Shown piece by piece: positions 1 to 7,498 of a stretch of 64,000 bases of DNA. The translations under genes and the position numbers were made by a program. The first letter of the stretch is position 1. Every line of letters begins with the position of its first letter. This stretch comes from Marinilabiliaceae bacterium ANBcel2 (GTDB taxonomy: Bacteria; Bacteroidota; Bacteroidia; Bacteroidales; Marinilabiliaceae): contig JARULA010000004.1 in assembly GCA_029688995.1 (NCBI GenBank), positions 62,001 through 126,000 on the forward strand, given 5' to 3'. The notes under the pieces were generated by a model. That model did not search any database. It was not told where the DNA came from and saw only the letters and a list, made by a program, of their open reading frames with translations.

Positions 1-325
1 TATATACAAGGGTACCATCCAAAAGCCACAATTCATATTCCAGATGTACAACCTTATCTTTTACAATCAAATCACCTTCACCCTCCTTTTCAATGGAGTA
101 CCATAAACCGGTATCGGTTCTTTCCAAATCAAGATCATTCTTTTCGATATACTCTTTTATTTTTTCCTGTTCTTTATTTACAAGTTGACGATTAACATTA
201 ATAAACGCCTCTCTATTAAAAGAACGATCTGAGCTTTCTTGAGTTTGTGACTGTGAGCAGCTGCACAAAAGAGAAAACAGTATTAAACTGAAAAATTTTA
301 TTTTAAAAAATCTATCTAACATCAT
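1..325 (-). CDS. FKBP-type peptidyl-prolyl isomerase lipoprotein (N-terminal part)
   Basis: The gene runs off the left edge, so only about 108 N-terminal residues are visible. They start with a basic, hydrophobic signal ending in a lipobox-like L-C-S-C around residues 20-23, then a helical linker, then the beginning of an FKBP fold (TGLWYSIEKEGEG, then a VHLEYELWLLDGT segment). The protein should be an outer-membrane or periplasmic-face lipoprotein catalysing prolyl cis-trans isomerisation. It lies 10 bp downstream of the DHH phosphoesterase on the same strand, with ndk divergent beyond it. The GldI gliding-motility lipoproteins of Bacteroidota are of this kind, so a GldI-like role is possible but not shown. 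Start taken at 325; a second ATG follows immediately. Confidence 0.75.
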   Translation of the reverse strand, partial: MMLDRFFKIKFFSLILFSLLCSCSQSQTQESSDRSFNREAFINVNRQLVNKEQEKIKEYIEKNDLDLERTDTGLWYSIEKEGEGDLIVKDKVVHLEYELWLLDGTLVY

Positions 326-335
326 AATATGAAAA

Positions 336-1361
336 TTAGTTTGAGTTATTTATAAACTCTTCAACTGTTTTATTAAAAACATCTACGACTTTGTTCAAAT
401 CACCCTTCATTTCACCTCCGGCAGCATTTCTATGTCCACCACCCGAAAAATTAATTTCGGAATATTTATTAACATGAATATCACCTCGTGAACGAAATGA
501 GAGCTTCATAATATTTTTCTCTTTTTCGGTTATCAAAGCCGAAACCAGCACCTTGTCAATTGATAAAGGATAATTAACCAACCCCTCGGTATCTCCTGTT
601 TTATAATTAAACTTTTTTAAATCGTTATACGACAAAACTATAAATGCAGCTCTACCATTAGCTGTCAATTCCATTTTATTGCATAAAGCATGCCCAAGTA
701 ACTTCATCCTGTCAAAAGAGTGACTATGAAAAACTAACTTATGCACTTTTTCTTTATCAACTCCATGTTTAACAAGCTCTCCAACAATATTATAAATTTC
801 GAAACGTGATGAATTGTGATTAAGCATACCGGTATCAGTCATAATACCAGCATAAAGAGATTCTGCAATTTCTCTATTCACACCTATCTGCAACTCTTTT
901 AAAATATTAAAAATTAATTCACACGTAGAAGATACTGTAGTGTCAGAAAAAAAGAGATTAGCCATTTGAAAATCGGGATATGGATGATGATCAATACATA
1001 CAGAATCTATCCTCTCTTTATGTCTATTAAGTTTTGCTGATAATTTATCTCCGGTTCGGGTAATTGTATTAAAATCGAGAAAAATAAGTAACTCGGTCTC
1101 ATCTACTCTTTTTTCTGCTTCAATACAACTTTTTTCATAGTTTAAGGCATCATCTGCACCATACATCCAGCATAAGTTAGGAGGAATTTCATCAGGAACA
1201 ATTAACTTAACATCATACCCCTTCAATTTAAGAGCTGTGACCAAAGCGGTACCCGAACCTATAGCATCTCCGTCAGGACTTTTATGTGGAATTACTGAAA
1301 TTATATTTACCCGGTTAAGTAGTGACTTAAAGGTCTCAATTTTTTCCTTAAACAACGTCAT
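336..1361 (-). CDS. nrnA: DHH/DHHA1 family phosphoesterase, NrnA-like
   Basis: A 341-residue protein with the full DHH layout. The metal-binding motif H26-x3-D30-x-D32 lies in HKSPDGDAIGSG, a further Asp (D96) in LDFNTITRTG, and the signature D124-H125-H126. The C-terminal DHHA1 domain carries GGGHRNAAGG at about 307-316, the substrate-binding glycine loop. The family degrades short RNA oligonucleotides (nanoRNase) and removes the 3' phosphate from pAp; some relatives cleave cyclic dinucleotides. It is cytoplasmic and probably co-transcribed with the FKBP lipoprotein just downstream. A TATATTTG -7 element sits upstream on the minus strand. Which substrate dominates cannot be read from sequence. 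Confidence 0.9.
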   Translation of the reverse strand: MTLFKEKIETFKSLLNRVNIISVIPHKSPDGDAIGSGTALVTALKLKGYDVKLIVPDEIPPNLCWMYGADDALNYEKSCIEAEKRVDETELLIFLDFNTITRTGDKLSAKLNRHKERIDSVCIDHHPYPDFQMANLFFSDTTVSSTCELIFNILKELQIGVNREIAESLYAGIMTDTGMLNHNSSRFEIYNIVGELVKHGVDKEKVHKLVFHSHSFDRMKLLGHALCNKMELTANGRAAFIVLSYNDLKKFNYKTGDTEGLVNYPLSIDKVLVSALITEKEKNIMKLSFRSRGDIHVNKYSEINFSGGGHRNAAGGEMKGDLNKVVDVFNKTVEEFINNSN

Positions 1362-1383
1362 AACACATTACATTAAATCACCA

Positions 1384-1391
1384 CAAATATA
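1384..1391 (-). promoter_or_regulatory. Bacteroidota-type -7 element upstream of the DHH phosphoesterase
   Basis: TATATTTG on the minus strand matches the TAnnTTTG consensus and lies 22 bp before the ATG at 1361. No clear TTG -33 partner is found at the usual 19-20 bp, so only the -7 half is supported. Confidence 0.4.
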
Positions 1392-1468
1392 GTAAAATCA
1401 ATGTGTTTTATGAGAAATAAGAAAAAAAGGTTATATTAGAAATAAAATCGATTAAACTTAAATATAAT

Positions 1469-1894
1469 ATGAAAAAAGAGGTGACATTAACTATGATTAA
1501 ACCATTTGCTGTAAAAGAGCATAACATTGGGGAAATTTTATCCTATATTGAGCGGACAGGATTTCATATAAGAGCGTTAAAAATGACTCAGCTTGCAAAA
1601 GAGAAAGCTGCAATATTTTATGATGAGCATAAAGACAAGCCATTTTTTAATGAGTTAATTAACTTTATGTCATCAGGTCCTGTAGTAACAGCAATATTAG
1701 AAAAAGAAAATGCAGTTGAAGACTTTCGCAAACTTATAGGTTCAACCGATCCTGATAAAGCTGCTAAAGGTACTATAAGAAGAGTGTTCGCCAAAGATAA
1801 AACACGAAATGCCATTCACGGATCTGACAGTATCGAAAGTGCAAAAAAAGAGTGTCGATTTTTCTTTAGCGAAATAGAAGAGTTTATGTATTAA
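1469..1894 (+). CDS. ndk: Nucleoside diphosphate kinase
   Basis: A 141-residue Ndk, normal length for the family. It transfers the gamma phosphate from ATP to nucleoside diphosphates through a phosphohistidine. Visible landmarks are the N-terminal TMIKPFAV strand with K11, the nucleotide-binding RRVFAKDKTRNAIHGSDS segment, and the catalytic His at about 117 in IHGSD. Start is the first ATG, in the expected register. The gene is divergent from the DHH phosphoesterase and its stop lies 5 bp from the convergent stop of the DUF721 gene. Nothing unusual was seen. Confidence 0.96.
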   Translation: MKKEVTLTMIKPFAVKEHNIGEILSYIERTGFHIRALKMTQLAKEKAAIFYDEHKDKPFFNELINFMSSGPVVTAILEKENAVEDFRKLIGSTDPDKAAKGTIRRVFAKDKTRNAIHGSDSIESAKKECRFFFSEIEEFMY

Positions 1895-1899
1895 ATCGT

Positions 1900-2217
1900 T
1901 TAACGAATAACAATATCATTAATTACTCTACCCCCTACTTTTTCGTTTAAAGATTCTATTATTTTATTCTTATGCATTAATAGTTCATTTCGTATTACAC
2001 TTGAATTAAGATATACATATAACACCCCATTTTTTATATATAAATTTTTAGTTATTCTGGAGACAGAACTGCCCATAACCTCCGGCCATAGCTTTAATAT
2101 CTTTGTTTGATTATACCCCTTCTTTAATTGAGGCTTTTCAACAATCTCGGATAATATATCAGCAAGAGATCTACTGTTATAATCTCTTCCATATCTTTTT
2201 TTACCGTGATATTTCAT
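1900..2217 (-). CDS. DUF721 (DciA-like) protein
   Basis: A 105-residue basic protein of the DUF721 family. The recognisable core is LADILSEIVEKPQLKKG, then KLWPEVMG and the strand pair YIKNGVLYVYLNSSVIRNEL. DciA, the best-known member, loads the replicative helicase DnaB in bacteria that lack DnaC. Its start overlaps the end of recF by 17 bp, a recF-DUF721 arrangement also common near replication genes in other bacteria, which supports a role in DNA replication or repair. Function in this organism is inferred from family only. Confidence 0.82.
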   Translation of the reverse strand: MKYHGKKRYGRDYNSRSLADILSEIVEKPQLKKGYNQTKILKLWPEVMGSSVSRITKNLYIKNGVLYVYLNSSVIRNELLMHKNKIIESLNEKVGGRVINDIVIR

Positions 2218-3313
2218 TTTTTACGACTCCGTTTTTTACATCAAATATAAAATATTTTTTCCCTGTTTTTTTAACAATATCTACTAAACGATGCTTTTGC
2301 GTATCGGTTATAAATATTTGTTGAAAGATATCTTTACTAACCAACTCAATTAATTTTGCACTTCGTTGATTATCCAACTTATCAAAAAGATCATCAAGCA
2401 ATAACATTGGTGAAAATCCAAAATGTTTCATTAAAAATTCAAACTGAGCCAATTTTAAGGCAACAAAAAAACTTTTCTTTTGTCCTTGCGAACCGGTTTT
2501 CTTTACAGGATAATCATCAAGCAACAGTTCTAAATCATCACGATGAACCCCTTTTGTTGTGTAACCCAAAATCGCATCTTTATTTTGAACATTTACAAGC
2601 TGTTTGTCAAAATCGTCCCTATCGTAATGTGAATGATATAAAATATTAACATCTTCTGTGTTTCCCGATATAATGGAGTAATATTTTTTAAAAACCGGCA
2701 AAAGAGAATTAACAAACTCTCTTCGCTTATTATAAATAATTTTTCCATTTTTCAATAGCTGATTATCCCATATTTCAAGCTCTCCGGATATTACATTCAA
2801 GTTTCCTTGCGATTTTTTTAACAGAGCATTACGCTGAATAATTGACTTGTTATATCGTATTAGATGGGTAAGATAATCTTTATCAAATTGAGAAATAACA
2901 CTATCTATATACTTTCGTCGTTGCTCCCCCCCTTCATTAATTAACCTCTCATCACCCGGAGATATTATAACCAAAGGCAGTAATCCAATATGATCAGATA
3001 ATCTGGAATACTCTTTTTTATTTCTTTTAAACTGTTTTTTTTGATTTCTTTTAATACCGGCATATATATACTCATTATACTCTCCTTTTTTATATTTACC
3101 CTGAATTACAAAAAAGTTATTTTTATGCCTGATTAATTGGCTGTCAATAGGATTGAAATAACTTTTACAAAATGATAAGTAATAGACAGAATCAATTAAA
3201 TTAGTTTTACCTGCACCATTATCACCAACAAAACAGTTGATACCATTACATAAATCGAGTGTGGCCTCACCTATATTTTTAAAATTCAATACATTAAGAT
3301 GCTCTATATACAT
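2201..3313 (-). CDS. recF: DNA replication/repair protein RecF
   Basis: A 370-residue SMC-like ATPase. The N terminus MYIEHLNVLNFKNIGEATLD is typical of RecF, Walker A is GDNGAGKTN at 30-38, the signature-like motif lies in TGSQGQKKS, and Walker B is LLLDDLFDKLD near 300. RecF binds gapped DNA and helps RecOR load RecA. It is the upstream gene of a two-gene unit with DUF721, overlapping it by 17 bp. A TATTTTTG -7-like element lies on the minus strand at 3335-3342. It is full length with no missing motif. Confidence 0.95.
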   Translation of the reverse strand: MYIEHLNVLNFKNIGEATLDLCNGINCFVGDNGAGKTNLIDSVYYLSFCKSYFNPIDSQLIRHKNNFFVIQGKYKKGEYNEYIYAGIKRNQKKQFKRNKKEYSRLSDHIGLLPLVIISPGDERLINEGGEQRRKYIDSVISQFDKDYLTHLIRYNKSIIQRNALLKKSQGNLNVISGELEIWDNQLLKNGKIIYNKRREFVNSLLPVFKKYYSIISGNTEDVNILYHSHYDRDDFDKQLVNVQNKDAILGYTTKGVHRDDLELLLDDYPVKKTGSQGQKKSFFVALKLAQFEFLMKHFGFSPMLLLDDLFDKLDNQRSAKLIELVSKDIFQQIFITDTQKHRLVDIVKKTGKKYFIFDVKNGVVKNEISR

Positions 3314-3406
3314 AACTTTAATAAATTACTACAGCAAAAATAGTGATGATAAATTCTAAACATCATAAATAACAAAAAAAGATAGCAATTAATTGCGTTA
3401 AATTAT

Positions 3407-3414
3407 TAAATTTG
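3407..3414 (+). promoter_or_regulatory. -7 element upstream of the TPR membrane protein
   Basis: TAAATTTG matches TAnnTTTG and lies 26 bp before the ATG at 3441. No convincing -33 TTG was found at the standard spacing. Confidence 0.4.
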
Positions 3415-3440
3415 CGACTTCAATAAAAACCCATAGAAAT

Positions 3441-4124
3441 ATGTCAAAAAAAGAAAACACCACTGTTGAAAACAATATTGAAAATGTAGAGAGTGCTTTG
3501 GGAAGAACCGAAAAGTTTATTGAGGAAAATCAAAAACTTCTTACCATTGGAGTATTGGCTTTAATTTTACTCGTTGGAGGTTATTGGGCATACAAGCAAT
3601 TATATATGGAGCCAAGAGAACAAGAAGCTCAGGTACAAATATTTCATGCTCAACACCATTTTGGTAATGAAAACTTCGAAGCAGCTCTTGAAGGAGATGG
3701 AATTAATTCTGGTTTTCTTGAAATAATAGATGATTTTTCCCGCACCGCTGCAGGAAATTTAGCTAAATATTATGCAGGAATAAGCTATTTGCATATTGGC
3801 GAATTTGAGCTTTCTATTAATTATCTCGAAGATTTTAGTACAAGAAATTCAGAATTAAGAGCAATATCCACCGGAGCGATAGGAGATGCTTATCTGGAAC
3901 TTGGAAATGAGGCTCAGGCCTTATCATACTATCAAAGAGCAAGTAGAATTGATAATGATATAACAGCACCGTTTTACCTGTTAAAAAGCGGGTTGGTTTA
4001 TGAATCAATCGGTGAAAGTAGCAATGCTCTGGAAATTTACACTAAAATCAAAAAAGAGTACCAAAACAGTGCTGAAGCAAGAGAGATAGATAAATACATA
4101 TCGCGCGTTTCTGCTTTAAATTAA
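3441..4124 (+). CDS. Membrane-anchored tetratricopeptide repeat protein
   Basis: A 227-residue protein with a charged N-terminal cytoplasmic stretch of about 30 residues, one transmembrane helix at about 32-52 (LLTIGVLALILLVGGYWAY), then an extracytoplasmic helical part with TPR-like units (SYLHIGEFELSINYLEDF, DAYLELGNEAQALSYYQRA, VYESIGESSNALEIYTKI). This topology resembles YfgM/BamD-like periplasmic TPR adaptors that assist protein export. It is followed 21 bp later by ribH on the same strand, so the two may be co-transcribed. The exact partner is unknown. Confidence 0.8.
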   Translation: MSKKENTTVENNIENVESALGRTEKFIEENQKLLTIGVLALILLVGGYWAYKQLYMEPREQEAQVQIFHAQHHFGNENFEAALEGDGINSGFLEIIDDFSRTAAGNLAKYYAGISYLHIGEFELSINYLEDFSTRNSELRAISTGAIGDAYLELGNEAQALSYYQRASRIDNDITAPFYLLKSGLVYESIGESSNALEIYTKIKKEYQNSAEAREIDKYISRVSALN

Positions 4125-4145
4125 TTTAAATTACGATTACTATTT

Positions 4146-4640
4146 ATGGCTACCAGTTTAAAAAATTTATCATCATATAATAAGGAGAGTGTTCCAAATG
4201 CTTCATGGATGAAATTTGCATTGGTTGTATCAGAATGGAACAGTGAAGTAACAGATGCTCTTTACAAAGGGGCTTATAATACACTTATAAAGCATGGAGC
4301 CAATAAAGAGAATATTATAACTGCCGGTGTTCCCGGCAGTTTTGAACTTACCTCGGCAGCCAGAAATATTGCCAAACGAACTGATGTTGATACTGTTATA
4401 TGTATAGGATGCGTTATTGAAGGAGACACCCCCCATTTTGATTATGTTTGCCAGGGAGTAACTCAGGGAATAACTGCACTTAATGTTAAATACAAAATAC
4501 CATTTATATTTGGAGTATTAACAACTAACAATCAGCAACAAGCTTTAGATCGTGCAGGAGGGAAACATGGAAATAAAGGAGATGAAGCTGCAATTACCGC
4601 AATTAAAATGGTTAATTTCAATTGCAGTTTAAAAAAATAA
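4146..4640 (+). CDS. ribH: 6,7-dimethyl-8-ribityllumazine synthase
   Basis: A 164-residue lumazine synthase, which condenses 5-amino-6-ribitylamino-uracil with 3,4-dihydroxy-2-butanone-4-phosphate in the penultimate step of riboflavin synthesis. Family landmarks: the GVPGSFEL loop, the [14 protein letters not shown] segment with the active-site His, and the [17 protein letters not shown] segment that binds phosphate. Length is normal. It lies directly behind the TPR membrane protein, as in many Bacteroidota. Its last codons contain the -33 part of the tRNA promoter that follows. Confidence 0.95.
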   Translation: MATSLKNLSSYNKESVPNASWMKFALVVSEWNSEVTDALYKGAYNTLIKHGANKENIITAGVPGSFELTSAARNIAKRTDVDTVICIGCVIEGDTPHFDYVCQGVTQGITALNVKYKIPFIFGVLTTNNQQQALDRAGGKHGNKGDEAAITAIKMVNFNCSLKK

Positions 4641-4652
4641 TTCCTACATTTG
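4622..4652 (+). promoter_or_regulatory. Promoter of the tRNA-Tyr/tRNA-Gly cluster
   Basis: A TTG at 4622-4624 and TACATTTG at 4645-4652 are separated by 20 bp, an exact match to the Bacteroidota -33/-7 pattern. The -33 part lies inside the last codons of ribH. The -7 element ends 15 bp before the first mature tRNA base at 4668. Confidence 0.75.
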
Positions 4653-4667
4653 CAACGTCAAAAAAAC

Positions 4668-4750
4668 GGGGAGATACCGAAGTGGCCAACCGGGGCAGAC
4701 TGTAAATCTGTTGTCTTTCGACTTCGGAGGTTCGAATCCTCCTCTCCCCA
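4668..4750 (+). tRNA. tRNA-Tyr (GTA), copy 1
   Basis: An 83-nt class II tRNA. The acceptor stem GGGGAGA pairs with TCTCCCC, followed by discriminator A. The anticodon loop CTGTAAA gives GTA at 4702-4704, there is a long variable arm (TTGTCTTTCGACTT), and the T arm has GGTTCGAATCC. CCA is not encoded. Confidence 0.97.
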
Positions 4751-4768
4751 CTTTAATTAACATAATAA

Positions 4769-4841
4769 GCGGGAGTAGCTCAGCTGATAGAGCATTAGCC
4801 TTCCAAGCTAAGGGTCGCGAGTTTGAATCTCGTCTCCCGCT
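4769..4841 (+). tRNA. tRNA-Gly (TCC), copy 1
   Basis: A 73-nt cloverleaf. The acceptor stem GCGGGAG pairs with CTCCCGC, the anticodon loop CTTCCAA gives TCC at 4802-4804, and the T loop is GTTTGAATC. CCA is not encoded. It is separated from tRNA-Tyr by 18 bp. Confidence 0.97.
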
Positions 4842-4855
4842 CAAAATATAATACC

Positions 4856-4938
4856 GGGGAGATACCGAAGTGGCCAACCGGGGCAGACTGTAAATCTGTT
4901 GTCTTTCGACTTCGGAGGTTCGAATCCTCCTCTCCCCA
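4856..4938 (+). tRNA. tRNA-Tyr (GTA), copy 2
   Basis: Identical in every base to the copy starting at 4668. It begins 14 bp after the end of the first tRNA-Gly and reads GTA in the anticodon. It is the first half of the second unit of a tandem duplication. Confidence 0.97.
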
Positions 4939-4956
4939 CTTTAATTAACATAATAA

Positions 4957-5029
4957 GCGGGAGTAGCTCAGCTGATAGAGCATTAGCCTTCCAAGCTAAG
5001 GGTCGCGAGTTTGAATCTCGTCTCCCGCT
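4957..5029 (+). tRNA. tRNA-Gly (TCC), copy 2
   Basis: Identical to the copy at 4769-4841, with the same 18-bp spacer (CTTTAATTAACATAATAA) from its tRNA-Tyr. It is the last gene of the cluster and is followed directly by a terminator. Confidence 0.97.
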
Positions 5030-5030
5030 C

Positions 5031-5070
5031 AAAAAAAAGAACTATTTCTTCATGAGATGGTTCTTTTTTT
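5031..5070 (+). terminator. Intrinsic terminator of the tRNA cluster
   Basis: AAAAAAAGAAC pairs with GTTCTTTTTTT across a 17-nt loop, ending in a T run. It starts 2 bp after the last tRNA. Confidence 0.75.
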
Positions 5071-5156
5071 ATTGCCAATATTTAGTTTTTTAGCGATGCT
5101 ATTCCTATTTTTATCATTCAAACAACATCTAAACACGTTATCTTAAACGTATATTT

Positions 5157-6224
5157 ATGATTAGAAGAGAATTCTTACTAAAATCAGGAATGGTTGGAGG
5201 AGCGCTTTTAACCCCCCTGATAGGCACTGCCACAAAACCATCAGCGTCAAATTTTTGCAAGTCCGGATTTTATAATGAGCAGCGCCAAAAAGTTAAGATG
5301 GCGATGTTATCAATGCAAAAACAGAATTGGGAACACGGTATTGCCTCACAAGCTTTTGTTGAGATTGGAGATACTCAAATGATGATTTTATTAGCTAAAG
5401 AGGCTGCTGTTCGTCAATCAAGTGATGGTCGATTAGCTGTAATGAGTGTAGCAAACGGAATAGGAGATTCTGCCACACCCATTGAAGCTCTACTTAAATC
5501 AGCTAAAATATTAAATGATAAAGATTTAACAGATGCAGTAGATAGAATGATCGAATACTATTTTAATGATGCTCCACGTACAAAAGAGGGATATGTACAT
5601 CACTCTTATCACGGACCAGAACTTTGGTCAGATACCATGTATATGGGACCTCCTTTTATTGCTTATGCCGGATATCCCGAAGAGGGTCTATTCCAACTTT
5701 TGGGAATAAGAGAGAAACTTTATAATAAAACTCACTCACTCTTCCATAATAGATGGAATGAAGAGTCTGGTGGACTTAGAGATGATTCTTTTTGGGGGCT
5801 TGGTAACGCCCATGCTATTACCGGAATGGTAAAGCTAATGGAAAATCTGCCTGAAAAGATGAGTGATGAAAAAGAGATGCTTATAGAGTATATTTATGAT
5901 CACCTTAATGGTTGCTTACAACATATAAGAGAGGATTATCTATTTCATAACCATTTAGATGACAAATCAACATTTGTAGAGAGTAGTTTATCAGAAAGAT
6001 TGGCATACATTATTTTTAAAGGTATCAACGAAAAATGGCTTGATGCAAAATATAAAGATATTGCTCTAAATATGCGAAATGCAGTAAGTAAACAAGTGGA
6101 TCAATTTGGTTACGTAAATGGAATACCAGGACCTCCATCTTACAGTCAGCCTAACAGATCAACCGAAGGGCAAGCATTTTATTTAATGATGGAGGCTCAA
6201 TATGATAAAATAAAAAATGCGTAA
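5157..6224 (+). CDS. Exported GH88/GH105-like unsaturated glycuronyl hydrolase
   Basis: A 355-residue protein with a twin-arginine-type signal (RREFLLK at 3-9, then a small hydrophobic stretch GGALLTPLIG). The rest has the (alpha/alpha)6-barrel pattern of the GH88/GH105 family: the SWxxG-like QNWEHGIASQA at 55-66, the likely catalytic Asp159 in ELWSDTMYMG, and WGLGNAHAI at 213-221. These enzymes remove unsaturated uronic acids left by polysaccharide lyases, for example from rhamnogalacturonan or alginate-like chains. The match is moderate, so the exact substrate is open. It stands alone between the tRNA cluster and a bidirectional terminator; no lyase or SusCD pair is nearby. Confidence 0.75.
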   Translation: MIRREFLLKSGMVGGALLTPLIGTATKPSASNFCKSGFYNEQRQKVKMAMLSMQKQNWEHGIASQAFVEIGDTQMMILLAKEAAVRQSSDGRLAVMSVANGIGDSATPIEALLKSAKILNDKDLTDAVDRMIEYYFNDAPRTKEGYVHHSYHGPELWSDTMYMGPPFIAYAGYPEEGLFQLLGIREKLYNKTHSLFHNRWNEESGGLRDDSFWGLGNAHAITGMVKLMENLPEKMSDEKEMLIEYIYDHLNGCLQHIREDYLFHNHLDDKSTFVESSLSERLAYIIFKGINEKWLDAKYKDIALNMRNAVSKQVDQFGYVNGIPGPPSYSQPNRSTEGQAFYLMMEAQYDKIKNA

Positions 6225-6255
6225 ATAGAATTTGTAAAATTAGATGTACATACAC

Positions 6256-6296
6256 AAAAAAGGTAGTTTTCATTTAAGGTGAAAACTACCTTTTTT
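6256..6296. terminator. Bidirectional intrinsic terminator
   Basis: Perfect 17-bp arms (AAAAAAGGTAGTTTTCA and its complement) enclose a 7-nt loop and give T runs on both strands. It sits between the convergent GH88/105-like gene and butyrate kinase gene. Confidence 0.85.
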
Positions 6297-6341
6297 AATT
6301 AAATATAAGCTATTTCTACTTATTGTAGAACCATAATTAAT

Positions 6342-7439
6342 TTAAACAGAAGCTGAATTAATCATTTTTGGATTATACTCTTTACTCTCCATCTCATTAC
6401 GCAATACTGAGAGTACATTTAATGATAGAGCCTCCATCTCATCTTCTCCCGGATAAATAGTTAATTTACCCATAAAATCGATATACTCTTTAATATGTCT
6501 TAAAACTACCGGATTATTAGCCATTCCACCGGTAAGAATAATTTGATTATATTCTCCCTTAAGAACTACAGAGGCAGAACCTATAGCTTTGGCAACCTGA
6601 TAGGCCATGGCTCGAATAATTAAGTCTGCTTTTTCATCTCCCTTTTCAGCTCTTTCTGTAGCAACGTGTGCCTGATTAGTACCTAAATGAGCAACCAAAC
6701 CACCTTTACCTGTTATCATCAATTTAATCTCTTCTTTCGAATAATCACCATTAAAACATAAATCTACTAATTTACCGGCAGGTACAGTTCCTGCTCTTTC
6801 AGGTGAAAAAGGGCCAAAACCATCGAGCGCATTATTTACATCTATAATACGGCCATGATAATGAGCTCCAACAGATATGCCTCCACCCATATGAGCAACT
6901 ATTAAATTAATATCCTCATACTTAACTCCACTGTTTTTAGCGTATCTGCGTGCTACAGCTTTTTGGTTAAGTGCATGAAATTTAGATTGACGAGGTAGAA
7001 GCGGATGGCCTGTAATTCTTGCAACGTCCTGTAACTCATCAACAACAACAGGATCTGCTATATAAGCTTTAATATCTCCTACCGAAGAAGCTATATCATC
7101 AGCAATTAATCCGCCAAGATTACTTGCATGTTCACCCATCACAGCATTTTTCAAATCTCTTTTTAATAAATCATTTACTTCATATACACCCGACTCTATT
7201 GGATAAACCATTCCGCCACGCCCTACAACAGCATCTAAATCTTTAACATTAATCCCCTCTTTATTAAGCTCCTTTAAAATAACATCCTTACGAAATTCAT
7301 ATTGATCGGTAATGGAGTTAAAGCTATCCATTATATCTGAATCATGTCGTAAAGTTTTTTCAATAAGTGGTGTTTCATCATCATAAACAGCAATTTTAGT
7401 AGAAGTTGATCCGGGATTAATTACCAATATTTTATACAT
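6342..7439 (-). CDS. buk: Butyrate kinase
   Basis: A 365-residue acetokinase-family protein. The N-terminal phosphate loop is INPGSTSTKIAVY; other landmarks are AHMGGGISVGAH, FSPERAGTVPAG and the C-terminal ILTGGMANN. These features separate it from acetate kinase and fit butyrate or branched-chain fatty acid kinase, which makes ATP from acyl phosphate. It is the last gene of the leftward pta / dehydrogenase / ackA / buk unit, 59 bp after ackA. The substrate could also be isobutyrate. No phosphotransbutyrylase is visible here, so the acyl phosphate may come from the neighbouring Pta or from elsewhere. Confidence 0.9.
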   Translation of the reverse strand: MYKILVINPGSTSTKIAVYDDETPLIEKTLRHDSDIMDSFNSITDQYEFRKDVILKELNKEGINVKDLDAVVGRGGMVYPIESGVYEVNDLLKRDLKNAVMGEHASNLGGLIADDIASSVGDIKAYIADPVVVDELQDVARITGHPLLPRQSKFHALNQKAVARRYAKNSGVKYEDINLIVAHMGGGISVGAHYHGRIIDVNNALDGFGPFSPERAGTVPAGKLVDLCFNGDYSKEEIKLMITGKGGLVAHLGTNQAHVATERAEKGDEKADLIIRAMAYQVAKAIGSASVVLKGEYNQIILTGGMANNPVVLRHIKEYIDFMGKLTIYPGEDEMEALSLNVLSVLRNEMESKEYNPKMINSASV

Positions 7440-7498
7440 TAAACTAAACTCTTTTATTGTTTTACTTTATTATTATTTTACTTGATTCTTGTTTATAT

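Larger units (their letters stand above)
4668..5029 (+). repeat. Tandem duplication of the tRNA-Tyr/tRNA-Gly pair
   Basis: The 174 bp at 4668-4841 and 4856-5029 are identical, including the intergenic spacer, with a period of 188 bp. Only the 14-bp linker between the units differs from the sequence after the second unit. This points to a recent duplication or to ongoing homogenisation. Confidence 0.95.

Noticed and set aside
4644-5093. Open frames on both strands over the tRNA cluster
   Set aside because: They arise from tRNA sequence on the opposite strand, and the two copies are identical because the tRNAs are.
5157-6224. Polysaccharide utilisation locus around the GH88/105-like gene
   Set aside because: No SusC/SusD pair, lyase or regulator lies next to it; neighbours are tRNAs and acid-production genes.
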